Below, piece after piece: positions 49,569 to 60,230 of a DNA stretch of 64,000 nucleotides. Both the position numbers and the translations under genes were made by a program. The number at the start of each line of letters is the position of its first letter. The stretch's first letter is position 1. Under the pieces are notes generated by a model. That model searched no databases and had not been told where the DNA came from. It was given only the letters and a program-made list of their open reading frames with translations. The DNA is from Cololabis saira (taxonomy: Eukaryota; Chordata; Actinopteri; Beloniformes; Belonidae): NCBI RefSeq assembly GCF_033807715.1, contig NC_084601.1, positions 775,001 to 839,000 on the forward strand. The letters are read 5' to 3'.

Positions 49569-50808
49569 ATGAGCATGCAGCCACAGAACTCCAATTGATG
49601 GATCCAGCTCTGTCAATTAACTACTGGTTGGGCTGTACCAAGTAAACCAGGACCAGAGAGGGGAGGAAGTAGAGGGTTTTGTTGAATTTAGCTTCTGTTT
49701 GACATTTATTCAGTTTATTATGTATTTTGTTTAATCTGTGTTATGCAGTATGCATTTGTAGATTGTGTGTAAATATTATTTGCAGGATTCATTGATAAAC
49801 ATATTTTCTAAACGTATTTGGGTGTGTGTGAAATGGTAGAGGCCGTCAGTAGATAGGCCAGGTGTGAGAGCAGGTGGGGGGTGAGAGAGAGGGGCGTCAG
49901 GTTGGGCTTCACCTTTGCTGCCAGGATCTGCTGCACCTGTAAACCTGTGCTTTGTTTGCCCTGCTCCATGTATGAAAGAAGTGTGACTTTGTGCAACTTA
50001 AAGTAAAGAAAAACAGAGTTCTGGAAAATCCCTGCTGGTCTCATGTTATGTCATTGCTCGCTCTACACCTGAATCCCACAATAACCTTTTCTGTTCTTTG
50101 TGTTGTGGCTACACTTGTTTTTCATATTGAGCACAGCATATAAAGAATGTATTCTTTTTTTAATATCCATTTTACATACCATCCCAACTTGTTTCGATTA
50201 AAAAAAATCTAGCTGGGGGAGAGGAAAGACTTTAACTTCACTAAGTAACATTGTGAAGGAAAAGATGTGCAAACTGAAGACTTTATGTCTCAAAATCTGG
50301 TAATAGGACAAGTGACATCTGAAAGGACATTTTAATGAGAGCTAAAAGCATTTAAACCTCTAAAATAATAACTGTGTTTGGGCGGAGTCCAAACCTTATT
50401 TGTTTTGATACAAATATTTATTTTGGAGCTGTAGATGAAAAGGTTTTTGGAAAACCATTTATTGTGTGGGTATGTTTATTTGTTTTATTTCTAATTACGA
50501 ACTAACTGCCATTACAAAATGTAATAAAAATAGAAACTGTACACTTTGTCGCCAGTTTGTTTTAGCCGCTTGTGAACACAATTAATATCTTGGGAACTGA
50601 AACCCTCGGGTCATTTCCACAGCGTTTGTCTCCCTGTTCGCCAGAATTTAAAAAAAACAAAGAAAAAAACTCAGACTTTTCTTTTTTTTTGTGAAAATGT
50701 GAGAACAGAGCACAGAACAACGCTGGGGTATCTCTTGGAGATGAATGGCTGATGGTTTAATCGTACCAGCCCCAGACACAGAAGCTTTCAAAGATCTGAT
50801 TTGACCTT
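49569..50808. other. No gene recognised
   Basis: AT-rich sequence. No domain-bearing frame or repeat seen. Confidence 0.5.
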
Positions 50809-51169
50809 AAAAGAGACCTATTATGGCATTTAATGTATATTTTAAACTGGCCTTGAATGTCTTAAAAACAATCAAAAGCCTGTTTTTTCTACATAAATCA
50901 GAAATTCAACCTCTGCGCCATGTCTTTATCTTTACCGTTTCTAACCTTCTCTATGAGGGATTCTGAGGGGCGGGGCTATGATAATGAGGCTCTGTGCTGA
51001 TTGGCTGTCTGAATGACGTGTAGGAGGGGAGGGAACAAAACCTCTCCGGGGAGAAGAGCAGCGGCTCCGTACACTATTAAAGCGTGTCCCATGCGATGCG
51101 ATCGAACTTCAGTGACAAAATAAATTCCATTGCTTTATTTTTTTTGTATTGGACTGTCCTAACTGGCCG

Positions 51170-51318
51170 CGAGTTTAACGGTTTCAGTGTGGACAGAGAG
51201 AGTTTAATGGTTTCAGTGTGGACAGAGAGAGTTTAACGGTTTCAGTGTGGACAGAGAGAGTTTAATGGTTTCAGTGTGGACAGAGAGAGTTTAATGGTTT
51301 CAGTGTGGACAGAGAGCG
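51170..51318. repeat. ~30-bp tandem repeat, five units
   Basis: The unit AGTTTAATGGTTTCAGTGTG + GACAGAGAG is repeated five times with A/C variation (TTTAACGG/TTTAATGG). Confidence 0.95.
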
Positions 51319-51390
51319 TCCGATGTCACGCAGCTCGACGCGATAGTCGGACGCTCGTATGCAGTTACATGGTGTAAACGACTCCCTGGG

Positions 51391-51487
51391 ATCTTAAGCC
51401 TGAATTACGGTTCTGCGTTAAATCGACGCGTACCCTACGCCGTAGGCTCTGCGTTGGTGTAACGCAGAACCATAAATCAGCCTTTAG
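51391..51487. repeat. Palindromic MITE copy
   Basis: AAGCCTGAATTACGGTTCTG ... GCAGAACCATAAATCAGCCTT, with TACCCTACGCCGTAGG in the centre. Same family as 22446-22548 and 60616-60766. Confidence 0.9.
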
Positions 51488-51790
51488 TTCCCTGAAGAGG
51501 GAACGGGTCACGTCGTCTTCACACTAATTCACACAGGAAGATTTAATTGAATTCTAAACAGTTACACCACAGTTATTTACTCCAATTCCTCATCATTTCA
51601 TTTCTTAGGTTACAAGACAAATGAATCATGTTAACTGTAAAGAAATCACAACACTGAATGTTCACACATGGCAACTTTAGTGGTGTCGTTGAACAGCTTC
51701 AGATGCTTGGAAGATCTGAAACCATCGACAGAAAAAAATGTATTACTAATAGAGCCTTTTTTTATTTATTACTAATAAAACACAGTAGGT

Positions 51791-51831
51791 CCGGTGAGTG
51801 GCTCCGGTGTAACCCCGGAGCCACTCACCGG
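51791..51831. repeat. Perfect hairpin, 17-bp arms, 7-nt loop
   Basis: CCGGTGAGTGGCTCCGG (51791-51807), loop TGTAACC, CCGGAGCCACTCACCGG (51815-51831). Confidence 0.95.
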
Positions 51832-52173
51832 AGATACGGTGTTACCCGTAGACAAATATAAATAACATAACAAATTAACGTCACGTACCGCTGACTCGTG
51901 TGCAGTTGCCGGGTCCATTCTGTTGGTACTGATCGTTTTATGAGGGTAAGTGTCGATGCAAAACCTAATTTTTACTGTCCCTCGTTGTTCAAACAGCCAC
52001 ACGATTCACCGCTTCCAAACAATGGCAGAGTTCTTGTTCTGGCGGAGTTAGTTGTGTGCGTGGTTTCATGCAGCGGAGGCCAAACCTCTGCTCCTGTCGT
52101 TACGTAACGACGGGAGCAGAATCTGAATGGCTCGTAAAAGTCACATGACACTGGACGGCTCATCCGGGCGGCT

Positions 52174-52827
52174 GTACAGACCAGCCCCCAAATCTCGCGC
52201 TCAGAAGGCACGCCGATTTTTTTCCAGTGGCCAGCTGCGGTACTGCAACAAAAAATCCCATGGGGCCCAGAAAGCTTTTTTCCCATAGACCGCAATAGTA
52301 AAAGAGAAGCCTCTAAAACTGTTCACAGGACACCTCCAGCTGTAATTACCGGCAATTACTAATCTTTGTATTCTATATTTTTAAGTCATGGACTTTATGT
52401 CCATCAAAAATGTTTTATAACGGCCAGAAAAGTCAAAGAAAAGTCTCTTTCTGGGCGTGACGTCACGGCTGACGTCACAGCCTTGTCCGTGCATTATATA
52501 TTATGTTTATAATATAATATATTATTATATTAATACATTAATAATATATGTAATAATATACATGTAATAATATACATTAATTAATATATTATATTAATAC
52601 ATATTATATTAATATTTGCGTCATTGCCCCGGGGCATGATGGGAGGCCCCAGAGCATCATGGGAGGTGACTCAACTGCGCATGCTCTATGGGCCCCACAA
52701 CGCGGAAGTAAACCCGGAAGTCAGGAACTTTTTCCGCGTATGCGCTGAGTGAGCAAAATGCATTGAAATGAATGGGCGGCCATTTTCGATGTACCATCCA
52801 GTTCTATAATACATCCATGGTAGAGAC
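52174..52827 (-). mobile_element. 638-bp MITE, copy 2 (inverted), 8-bp duplication
   Basis: 52182-52819 is the reverse complement of copy 1 at 48920-49560. Flanks are GTACAGAC (52174-52181) and GTAGAGAC (52820-52827), 7 of 8 identical. The AT-rich core differs in length between copies. Confidence 0.85.
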
Positions 52828-52989
52828 CCTGCAGAATTTGGTTGCTTTCCCCCTTCTCTGTGTTGGCAGGCTGAGGGGAGACCACTTTATATATGTTAAA
52901 GCAACAAAAACCTGTTTTTCATAATAGGTCCCCTATCTGAAATCAAGCAAAAGAAAAAAATAAACCTTTATGAAGAATTCATAGATACA

Positions 52990-53215
52990 CAACCCAGTCT
53001 CACATAAAAACGTACCCTGCCTACGTTGGTCCAAAGTGCAAAAACATAGAGGGGTTACAATATTAGCCTTTGAAATGTATAACTGTTACATTTTTCTAGC
53101 CCTTGAAATGTATAACTGTTACATTTTTCTGCCTATTCGTTTTGCGTCCAAGTCACGTGACTTTTAAGATTCTGGCCGTGACTCCAACAAACACGGTGGA
53201 CATTTTTCATTTTTG
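52990..53215. repeat. Terminal block of giant fold-back element, left
   Basis: Contains GTACCCTGCCTACGTTGGTC, two tandem units of TTGAAATGTATAACTGTTAC, TCACGTGACTTTTAAGATTC and CACGGTGGACATTTTTCA. Reverse complement of 62640-62857. Confidence 0.92.
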
Positions 53216-55190
53216 AGTGAAAAAAATCTATATTTTGAGTTAGTTTCTGCATAGAAATGCGTTTTGATTACATTTCTAGCAATATATAAATGTACATAAT
53301 CTCTTGCTTGCACGTGGTTGCAACGTTTTTTCAGATCTTGTCAGAATAATGTAAAACTGGAACGTTTTAATAACGTGAAATCGTTACATTTTTGGTTGCT
53401 GGACAGTGCTGTGAAAAAAAATCAATATTTTGAGTTAGTTTCTGCATAGAAATGCGTTTTGATTACATTTCTAGCAATACATATTTTACTTTCATAATAT
53501 TCACTCAGTAAATGTACATAATCTCTTGCTTGCTCGTGGTTGCAACGTTTTTTCAGATCTCGTCAGAATAATGTACAACTGGAACGTTTTAATAACGTGA
53601 AATCGTTACATTTTTGGTTGCTGGACAGTGCTGTGAGAAAAATCTATATTTTGAGTTAGTTTCTGCATAGAAATGCGTTTTGATTACATTTCTAGCAATA
53701 CATATTTTACTTTGATAATATTCACTCAGTAAATGTTAGGGGTGTAACAATATATCGTGCCACGAAATTTCGCGATACAAAAACGTCACGATACGTGTCG
53801 TGGAGGTGACAACCTGTATCGCGATATTGGGTTATTAATATTAATCTATTGTGTTGACTAGAAACGGGCATCCGACCGCGGCCGTGGCCGCAGCCGCGAC
53901 CCGCGGACCAAAATCTTACTCCGCTCAGAAGAAAGTAGTCCCGTTTTGCGGTCCGGTTTTGAGCTCTGAACCTTTACTTATGTAAGGCTGGTGTAGAGTT
54001 AAGCCTTACCTTATTAAATTAAACCTTTTTGGGGTCGTGAGTAGGATAAACACGGGACAACTTCTGCGTGAGTTTGCGTGTACTTCAATGTCCGCTCAAC
54101 AGCGTAGGATTTCAGAACATCAACACAACACCTAGTGCTGTATCACTCAGCCCAATCTAAAACATACTAACAACTGATATACTGACTAGTGTAATTATAG
54201 TCCCTGATTTACAGAATATAAAGAATATATTTATAAAATAATGAACCCTGAATTACCAAAATAACCTTTTTAACAAAAATAAATCTCCTCTTACACTTAT
54301 AAGGTGAGCATGAATCAATCTTTTTATGATGTAAAATTGTATGTATTTATTTACTTTTATTTATTTATTCAATTTTAGTCGTTAAATTTCTGGAAAAGAA
54401 AAAAGTCAAATCATACATGAGAGAAACTGTTCAGTTTGTGGCAAAATATTTGTACTTGTATGAAACTGAAGATGCATAATGCAAACCTGACATTTACTTT
54501 TAGTTCAGTTTGTGGAAAATGGTTGGCCTGGCTTTCTCTTTAAAACTTAAACAGTTATAAAGAATTACAAACTGAAACAATAGGGCAAACGCACAGCATT
54601 GTTTTGTATTTTGTGTCTTTCAAATAAAAGACCATTTTTTCCAGTCATATATTCCTCTATCAAGGTTGTTAAAAAATACTGCTATAATATCGTATCGTAT
54701 CGTTATCGTGACCTCAATATCGTGTATCGTACCGTATCGTGAGATTAGTGTATCGTTACACCCCTAGTAAATGTACATAATCTCTTGCTTGCTCGTGGTT
54801 GCAACGTTTTTTCAGATCTCGTCAGAATAATGTAAAACTGGAACGTTTTAATAATGTGAAATCGTTACATTTTTGGTTGCTGGACAGTGCTGTGAAAAAA
54901 AATCAATATTTTGAGTTAGTTTCTGCATAGAAATGTGTTTTGATTACATTTCTAGCAATACATATTTTACTTTCATAATATTCACTCAGTAAAGGTACAT
55001 AATCTCTTGCTTGCTCGTGGTTGCAACATTTTTTCAGATCTCGTCAGAATAATGTAAAACTGGAACGTTTTAATAACGTGAAATCGTCACATTTTTGGTT
55101 GCTGGACAGTGCTGTGAAAAAAAATTATATTTTGAGTTAGTTTCTGCATAGAAATGCGTTTTGATTACATTTCTAGCAATACATATATAC
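53216..55190. repeat. Satellite array of fold-back element, left arm
   Basis: Five head-to-tail monomers of about 196-221 bp, each with TTTTGAGTTAGTTTCTGCAT, AAATGCGTTTTGATTACATT, CTCTTGCTTGC, GTGGTTGCAACGTTTTTTCA and TTACATTTTTGGTTGCTGGA. Landmark positions are 53232, 53428, 53649, 54909 and 55130. The third monomer is interrupted by a hAT element. Confidence 0.93.
53729..54774. mobile_element. hAT element in left satellite array, 8-bp duplication GTAAATGT
   Basis: 53737-54766 (1030 bp) begins TAGGGGTGTAACAATATATC and ends CGTTACACCCCTA, flanked by GTAAATGT (53729-53736, 54767-54774). GTATCG/CGATAC words crowd both ends, as in a common fish hAT MITE family. No transposase frame. It is absent from the right arm, so it inserted after the arms formed. 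Confidence 0.93.
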
Positions 55191-55982
55191 AGGGTGCGAT
55201 TTATGAAAAAACCAGAGGGGGGGATAATTTTGGGAAACATTTTTTTTTCAGAAAAATTACCACACAACAGTGGTCCAACAGTATAGGCTATATGAAAACT
55301 TGTTTCTTGCGTAAACCTTACACTTAAAGGAGCTGTATGTAAGAGCAATAATAAAACTAATAAAATGACCCCGATATGTCAACAGACATTTAAAAATCAT
55401 GTTCATTTCAAATACTTATGTCACTGACAACAGCACTCAAGCCAGGATATTCCAGTTTAAAAAGAGGAGTTGCAGCCCTCAACTGATGTTTCAACACATT
55501 CTCACTCCCAGCTCGTCAAAAACCGACGCTTGGTCAGGGCGACCTTGTGCGTCAGTTTCTGACGCACAAGGTCGCCCTCAGCGTCAAGCACCGACACAGC
55601 GGGCTCTCAACAGATTCTAATGTAACCCGGCAGCGTCGTTTCAAGCCGCTGAGAGCATCAGTCCCATTGGATAAGTGAGGATCGGACACACAGAAGTATT
55701 CTAATTACTGTCCGTTTTGACGTTAACGGCGATTTTCACAATGATATCTTCAACATTTCTTAAGGCAGAAACACCACTGTATCCTTGTTAATTACACAAC
55801 ATTAGTGGGTTAATTTCCTGCACATCAATTTTCATGTTTTTCCCTTCGATTCTGAGAAAAAAGAGTTGTTTTATCACTGTAGGCAATACACTACCCATAA
55901 TCCTCAGCTACCGTTGCTATAGAGACGACGCCAGTCCACTTTGCTTGACAAAATCGTTTTAACTATTTATATTTATTGTTTA

Positions 55983-56024
<42 letters not shown>

Positions 56025-56238
56025 TGTATTATTATTATTTGTATTATTATTATTTATATATAACTATTTTAACATTTCTAAACACAAAAACACGAAAGTG
56101 TCCTTGATAATTCAATAATACAATAGGTTCATGTTAAGCACATCCGTTTTAATTAGTTCTCCTTCGATTATGACATGTTATTAATGCTCAGTAGGCACAG
56201 GAGGTTTGTTATGTATTGTTATGAGGCCTATTTCAACT
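55191..56238. repeat. Inner left arm of fold-back element
   Basis: Reverse-complementary in blocks to 59990-60425 and 60940-61920. It includes a perfect hairpin (55539-55575), GACGTTAACGGCGATTTTCA and CTACCCATAATCCTCAGCTA, and a (TTA)n tract at ~55984-56050. No coding evidence. Confidence 0.88.
55539..55575. repeat. Perfect hairpin, 17-bp arms, 3-nt loop
   Basis: GCGACCTTGTGCGTCAG, TTT, CTGACGCACAAGGTCGC. The right-arm equivalent at ~61385-61425 has diverged on one side. Confidence 0.95.
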
Positions 56239-56545
56239 AAATTCAATTCAATTGTATTTGTATAGCGTCTAATACAACAGATGTTGTCTCTAGACGCTTT
56301 CCAGAGATCCAGAACATGAACATAAACATAAACCCCCGAGCAATTATTACATAAACAATGGCAGGTAAAAACTCCCATAGTGGGAGAAAATCTCTGACCT
56401 TAAGCCAAAACAGTGGCAAGGAAAAACTCCCCTTTAGGAGGGAAGAAACCTTGAGCAGGACCAGGCTCATAAGGGGGGACCCTCCTGCCGAAGGCCAAAC
56501 TGGGGGAGTCGGGGACGTCAGCAGCACACAGCAGTCATGTGGAAG
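56239..56545 (-). mobile_element. L2 3'-tail fragment, left side of centre
   Basis: AATTCAATTCAATTGTATTT, TAGCGTCTAATACAACAGAT, CCTTTAGGAGGGAAGAAACC, ending ...CAGTCATGTGGAAG. The mirror partner is at 57540-57866. Confidence 0.9.
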
Positions 56546-57394
56546 GCGCTAAAGGCGTTAGTGAACTATGCAAAAAAAGACACAAAATAGGCCCTGTTCC
56601 ATTAGTCAGGAGGCTCTCAGAGCTAGAGGTTTCTACACCCTTCTAACCAGCCAGAACGTTTTGGAGGAAACACTGTTGCAGAAGTCATAGAAATCTGAAT
56701 TTTTTATATGTTGTTTGGGGGCATCCCCTGATCAGGCAGACGTTAGTTTGGTGCAGATCGGACCTGTACTTTTCGATGGGCGGGGCTTTGAAACGTCACC
56801 TTTTCCAACATTCGAACGGACACCATTGCCACAATATTTGACCAAACCAAGTAAAACTTGACCTGTGGCCTCCATATGGGGCCTAGATTGGGCTTGCCAA
56901 GTCTCAACTCTGTGAACCCTCTGCAATGCCAACTAGCTCTGTGGAAGTCGTACAGCCACGGGACCAAAGGATCCTAGCAAAGGGCCTTCTGCATTGCAAC
57001 ATAGTCAAAAATCAGCCTCCCAGCTCAAAGCGTTAGTGAATTATTCAAAAAACACACAAAAAAGGCCCGAAAAAGGCACCACACACGGTGACCTTTGGCA
57101 CTTCCGAAGGTCGCATGGGTCTGGACCTCGGCACAGTGGATGAGAGTCACCTCCTGATACAGAGTCTAGAATTTCAGCCTCTTAGCTCAAAGCGTTAGTG
57201 AACTATGCAAAAAAATACACGAAATAGCCTTCGCAGGCCGAAAAGCAACAGACGCGGTGACCTTTGACACTTCCGAAGGTCACACAGATCTGAAAATCCG
57301 CACAGTGGATGAAAGTCACCTCCTGATACAGAGTCTAGAATTTCAGCTTCCTAGCTCAAAGCGTTAGTGAACTGTTCAAAAATAGACACGAAAT
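56546..57394. repeat. Central spacer with ~168-bp tandem repeats
   Basis: The motif AGCTCAAAGCGTTAGTGAAC occurs near 57017, 57185 and 57354, with a related copy at 56548. Each is followed by CACGAAAT-type and GGTGACCTTTGGCACTTCCG-type blocks. Non-coding and of unknown origin; similar in style to the dispersed repeat at 47060-48040. Confidence 0.7.
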
Positions 57395-57866
57395 GCTGCT
57401 GACGCCCCCCCCCCCCCCCCCCCCCCCCCCTCTGATCATCCTGTTGCTGCTTCCGCCTGCCTGCGCCCCCCCCCCCCTTCTGGTCATCCCGTTGCTGCTT
57501 CTGCCTGCCTGCGCTCCCCCCCTCTGGTCATCCCGCTGTTGCTTCCACATGACTGCTGTGTGCTGCTGACGTCCCCGACTCCCCCAGTTTGGCCTTCGGC
57601 AGGAGGGTCCCCCCTTATGAGCCTGGTCCTGCTCAAGGTTTCTTCCCTCCTAAAGGGGAGTTTTTCCTTGCCACTGTTTGGCTTAAGGCTTTTCTCCCAC
57701 TATGGGAGTTTTTACCTGCCATTGTTATAATAATGCCATTGTTGTGATAATTGCTTGGGGGTTTATGTTTATGTTTATGTTCATGTTCTGGATCTCTGGA
57801 AAGCGTGTAGAGACAACATCTGTTGTATTAGACGCTATACAAATAAAATTGAATTGAATTTAATTG
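57395..57866 (+). mobile_element. L2 3'-tail fragment, right side of centre
   Basis: Starts GCTGCTGACGCCCCCC with a C-rich run of about 27, then CTCTGATCATCC, CTCCTAAAGGGGAGTTTTTCC, TTGTATTAGACGCTATACAA and (TTGAA)n. About 310 bases mirror 56239-56545. Confidence 0.9.
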
Positions 57867-59999
57867 AAATAGGCCTCCCACCCCCCACCTCCGGGAGAGC
57901 TTCTCTCGGATCCCGGGGGAGGCGGGGGACATCGAGTCCGAGTGGACCATGTTCTCTGCCTCCATTGTCAACGCGGCGGCTCGAAGCTGTGGACGCAAGG
58001 TCTCCGGTGCCTGTCGTGGCGGCAATCCTAGAACCCGGTGGTGGACACCGGAAGTACAGGATGCCGTCAGACTGAAGAAGGAGTCCTACCGGGCTATGTT
58101 GGCCGGTGGGACTCCTGACGCAGTAGATAGGTACCGGCAGGCCAAGCGGGCCGCGGCTCGGGCAGTCTTGGAGGCAAAAACTCGGGTCTGGGAGGAGTTC
58201 GGGGAGGCCATGGAGGAGGACTTTCGGTTGGCCTCGAGGAAATTCTGGAGGACCGTTCGGCGCCTCAGAAGGGGGAAGCAGTACTCTGCCGGCACCGTTT
58301 ACGGTGTGGGTGGGGAGCTGTTGACCTCGACTGGGGACATTGTCGGACGGTGGAAGGAATACTTTGAGGATCTCCTTAACCCGACTGACATGCCTTCCAC
58401 TGAGGAAGCAGAGGGTTGGGGCTCGGAGGCGTGCTCATCCATCACCCAAGCCGAGGTCACTGAGGTGGTTCGTAAGCTCCTCAGTGGCCGGGCACCGGGG
58501 GTGGATGAGATTCGCCCTGAGTACCTCAAGTCTCTGGATGTCGTAGGGCTGTCTTGGCTGACACGCCTCTGCGACATTGCATGGAGGAAGGGGACAGTAC
58601 CGCTGGGGTGGCAAACCGGGGTGGTGGTCCCTCTGTTTAAAAAGGGGGACCGGAGAGTGTGTTCCAACTACAGGGGGATCACACTTCTCAGCCTCCCGGG
58701 GAAAGTCTACGCCAGGGTACTGGAGAGGAGATTACGGCCGATAGTCGAACCTCGGATTCAGGAGAGACAATGCGGTTTTCGTCCCGGTCGTGGAACACTG
58801 GACCAGCTCTATACCCTCCGCAGGGTGCTCGAGGGTTCATGGGAATTTGCCCAACCAGTCTACATGTGTTTTGTGGATCTGGAGAAGGCATTTGACCGTG
58901 TCCCTCGTGCCATTCTGTGGGGGGTGCTGAGTGAGTATGGAGTCCGGGGCCCTCTACTAAGGGCTGTCCGGTCTCTCTATGATCGAAGCAGGAGTCTGGT
59001 TCGCATTGCCGGCAGTAAGTCAGACTTGTTCCCAGTGCATGTTGGACACCGGCAGGGCTGCCCTTTCTCACCGGTCCTGTTCATAATTTTTATGGACAGG
59101 ATTTCTAGGCGCAGCCAGGGGCCGGAGGGGATCCGGTTTGGGAACCTCAGGATTTCATCTCTGCTTTTTGCAGATGATGTTGTCCTGTTGGCTTCATCAG
59201 ACCGGGACCTCCAGCATGTGCTGGGGCGGTTTGCGGCCGAGTGCGACGCGGCAGGGATGAGAATCAGCACCTCCAAGACCGAGGCCATGGTTCTCGACCG
59301 GAAAAGGGTGGCGTGCCTTCTCCGGGTGGGTGGAGAAGTCCTGCCTCAGGTGGAGGAGTTCAAGTATCTCGGGATCTTGTTCACGAGTGAGGGAACAATG
59401 GAGCGTGAGATTGACAGGCGGATCGGTGCAGCGTCCGCAGTAATGCGGTCGATGTACTGGACCGTCGTGGTGAAGAGGGAGCTGAGTCGAAAGGCGAAGC
59501 TCTCGATTTACCGGTCAATCTACGCCCCTACCCTCACCTATGGTCATGAACTTTGGGTAGTGACCGAAAGGACAAGATCGCGGATACAAGCGGCCGAGAT
59601 GAGTTTCCTCCGCAGGGTGGCTGGACGCTCCCTTAGAGATAGGGTGAGGAGTTCGGTCACCCGGGAGGAGCTCGGAGTCGAGCCGCTACTCCTCCACATT
59701 GAGAAGAGTCAGCTGAGGTGGCTTGGGCATCTGTACCGGATGCCTCCTGGACGCCTCCCTAGGGAGGTGTTCCAGGCATGTCCCACCGGGAGGAGACCCC
59801 GGGGAAGACCCAGGACACGCTGGAGAGACTATGTCTCTCGGCTGGCCTGGGAACGCCTCGGACTCCCCCCGGAAGAGCTGGAGGAAGTGTCTGGGGTGAG
59901 GGAAGTCTGAGCATCCCTGCTGAGGCTGCTGCCCCCGCGACCCGGTAACGGATGAAGCGGGAGAAGATGAGTGAGTGAGTGAGTGAGTGAAATAGGCCT
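57866..59999 (+). mobile_element. 5'-truncated RTE (Rex3-like) LINE with 11-bp target duplication
   Basis: 57877-59988 is flanked by GAAATAGGCCT (57866-57876, 59989-59999). It ends in (GTGA)n. The endonuclease domain is missing; the copy begins in the linker. It inserted at the inner edge of the right arm of the fold-back element. Confidence 0.94.
57877..59910 (+). CDS. RTE-type LINE reverse transcriptase, open frame without endonuclease
   Basis: An open frame from the truncation point (first Met at 57949) to TGA at 59910, about 677 codons in all and free of stops. The N-terminal linker (HLRESFSRIPGEAGDIESEW; NPRTRWWTPEVQDAVRLKKE) leads into the RT: GWQTGVVVPLFKKGDRRVCS, NYRGITLLSLPGKVYARVLE, RQCGFRPGRGTLDQLYTLRR, FVDLEKAFDRVPR (motif A), HRQGCPFSPVLFIIFMDRIS (motif B) and SSLLFADDVVLLAS (catalytic FADD). 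The C-terminal domain has KYLGILFTSEG, LTYGHELWVVTERTRSRIQA, and LRWLGHLYRMPPGRLPREVF with RRPRGRPRTRW. All RT landmarks are intact, but without the upstream endonuclease and 5' promoter the copy should not retrotranspose on its own. The clade is assigned by the GFRPGR/FADD/WLGH pattern and the tetranucleotide tail. Confidence 0.92.
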   Translation, partial: PTPHLRESFSRIPGEAGDIESEWTMFSASIVNAAARSCGRKVSGACRGGNPRTRWWTPEVQDAVRLKKESYRAMLAGGTPDAVDRYRQAKRAAARAVLEAKTRVWEEFGEAMEEDFRLASRKFWRTVRRLRRGKQYSAGTVYGVGGELLTSTGDIVGRWKEYFEDLLNPTDMPSTEEAEGWGSEACSSITQAEVTEVVRKLLSGRAPGVDEIRPEYLKSLDVVGLSWLTRLCDIAWRKGTVPLGWQTGVVVPLFKKGDRRVCSNYRGITLLSLPGKVYARVLERRLRPIVEPRIQERQCGFRPGRGTLDQLYTLRRVLEGSWEFAQPVYMCFVDLEKAFDRVPRAILWGVLSEYGVRGPLLRAVRSLYDRSRSLVRIAGSKSDLFPVHVGHRQGCPFSPVLFIIFMDRISRRSQGPEGIRFGNLRISSLLFADDVVLLASSDRDLQHVLGRFAAECDAAGMRISTSKTEAMVLDRKRVACLLRVGGEVLPQVEEFKYLGILFTSEGTMEREIDRRIGAASAVMRSMYWTVVVKRELSRKAKLSIYRSIYAPTLTYGHELWVVTERTRSRIQAAEMSFLRRVAGRSLRDRVRSSVTREELGVEPLLLHIEKSQLRWLGHLYRMPPGRLPREVFQACPTGRRPRGRPRTRWRDYVSRLAWERLGLPPEELEEVSGVREV

Positions 60000-60174
60000 C
60001 ATAACAATACATAACAAACCTCCTGTGCCTACTGAGCATTAATAACATGTCATAATCGAAGGAGAACTAATTAAAACGGATGTCCTTAACATGAACCTAT
60101 TGTATTATTGAATTATCAAGGACACTTTCGTGTTTTTGTGTTTAGAAATATTAAAATAGTTATATATAAATATA

Positions 60175-60230
<56 letters not shown>

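Larger units (their letters stand above)
50809..52934. mobile_element. DNA-transposon-like unit with GACCTATTATG ends
   Basis: Left AAAAGAGACCTATTATGGCA and right ...CATAATAGGTCCCCT are inverted. It is internally composite: a 30-bp tandem repeat (51170-51318), a palindromic MITE (51391-51487), a hairpin (51791-51831), and an inserted 638-bp MITE (52174-52827). No transposase found. ATCTGA occurs near both borders (50794-50799, 52935-52940) but not directly at the left end, so the duplication is uncertain. Confidence 0.6.

Noticed and set aside
48912..52827. One single fold-back transposon spanning both 640-bp copies
   Set aside because: Each copy has its own 8-bp target duplication, so they are two independent insertions rather than arms of one element.
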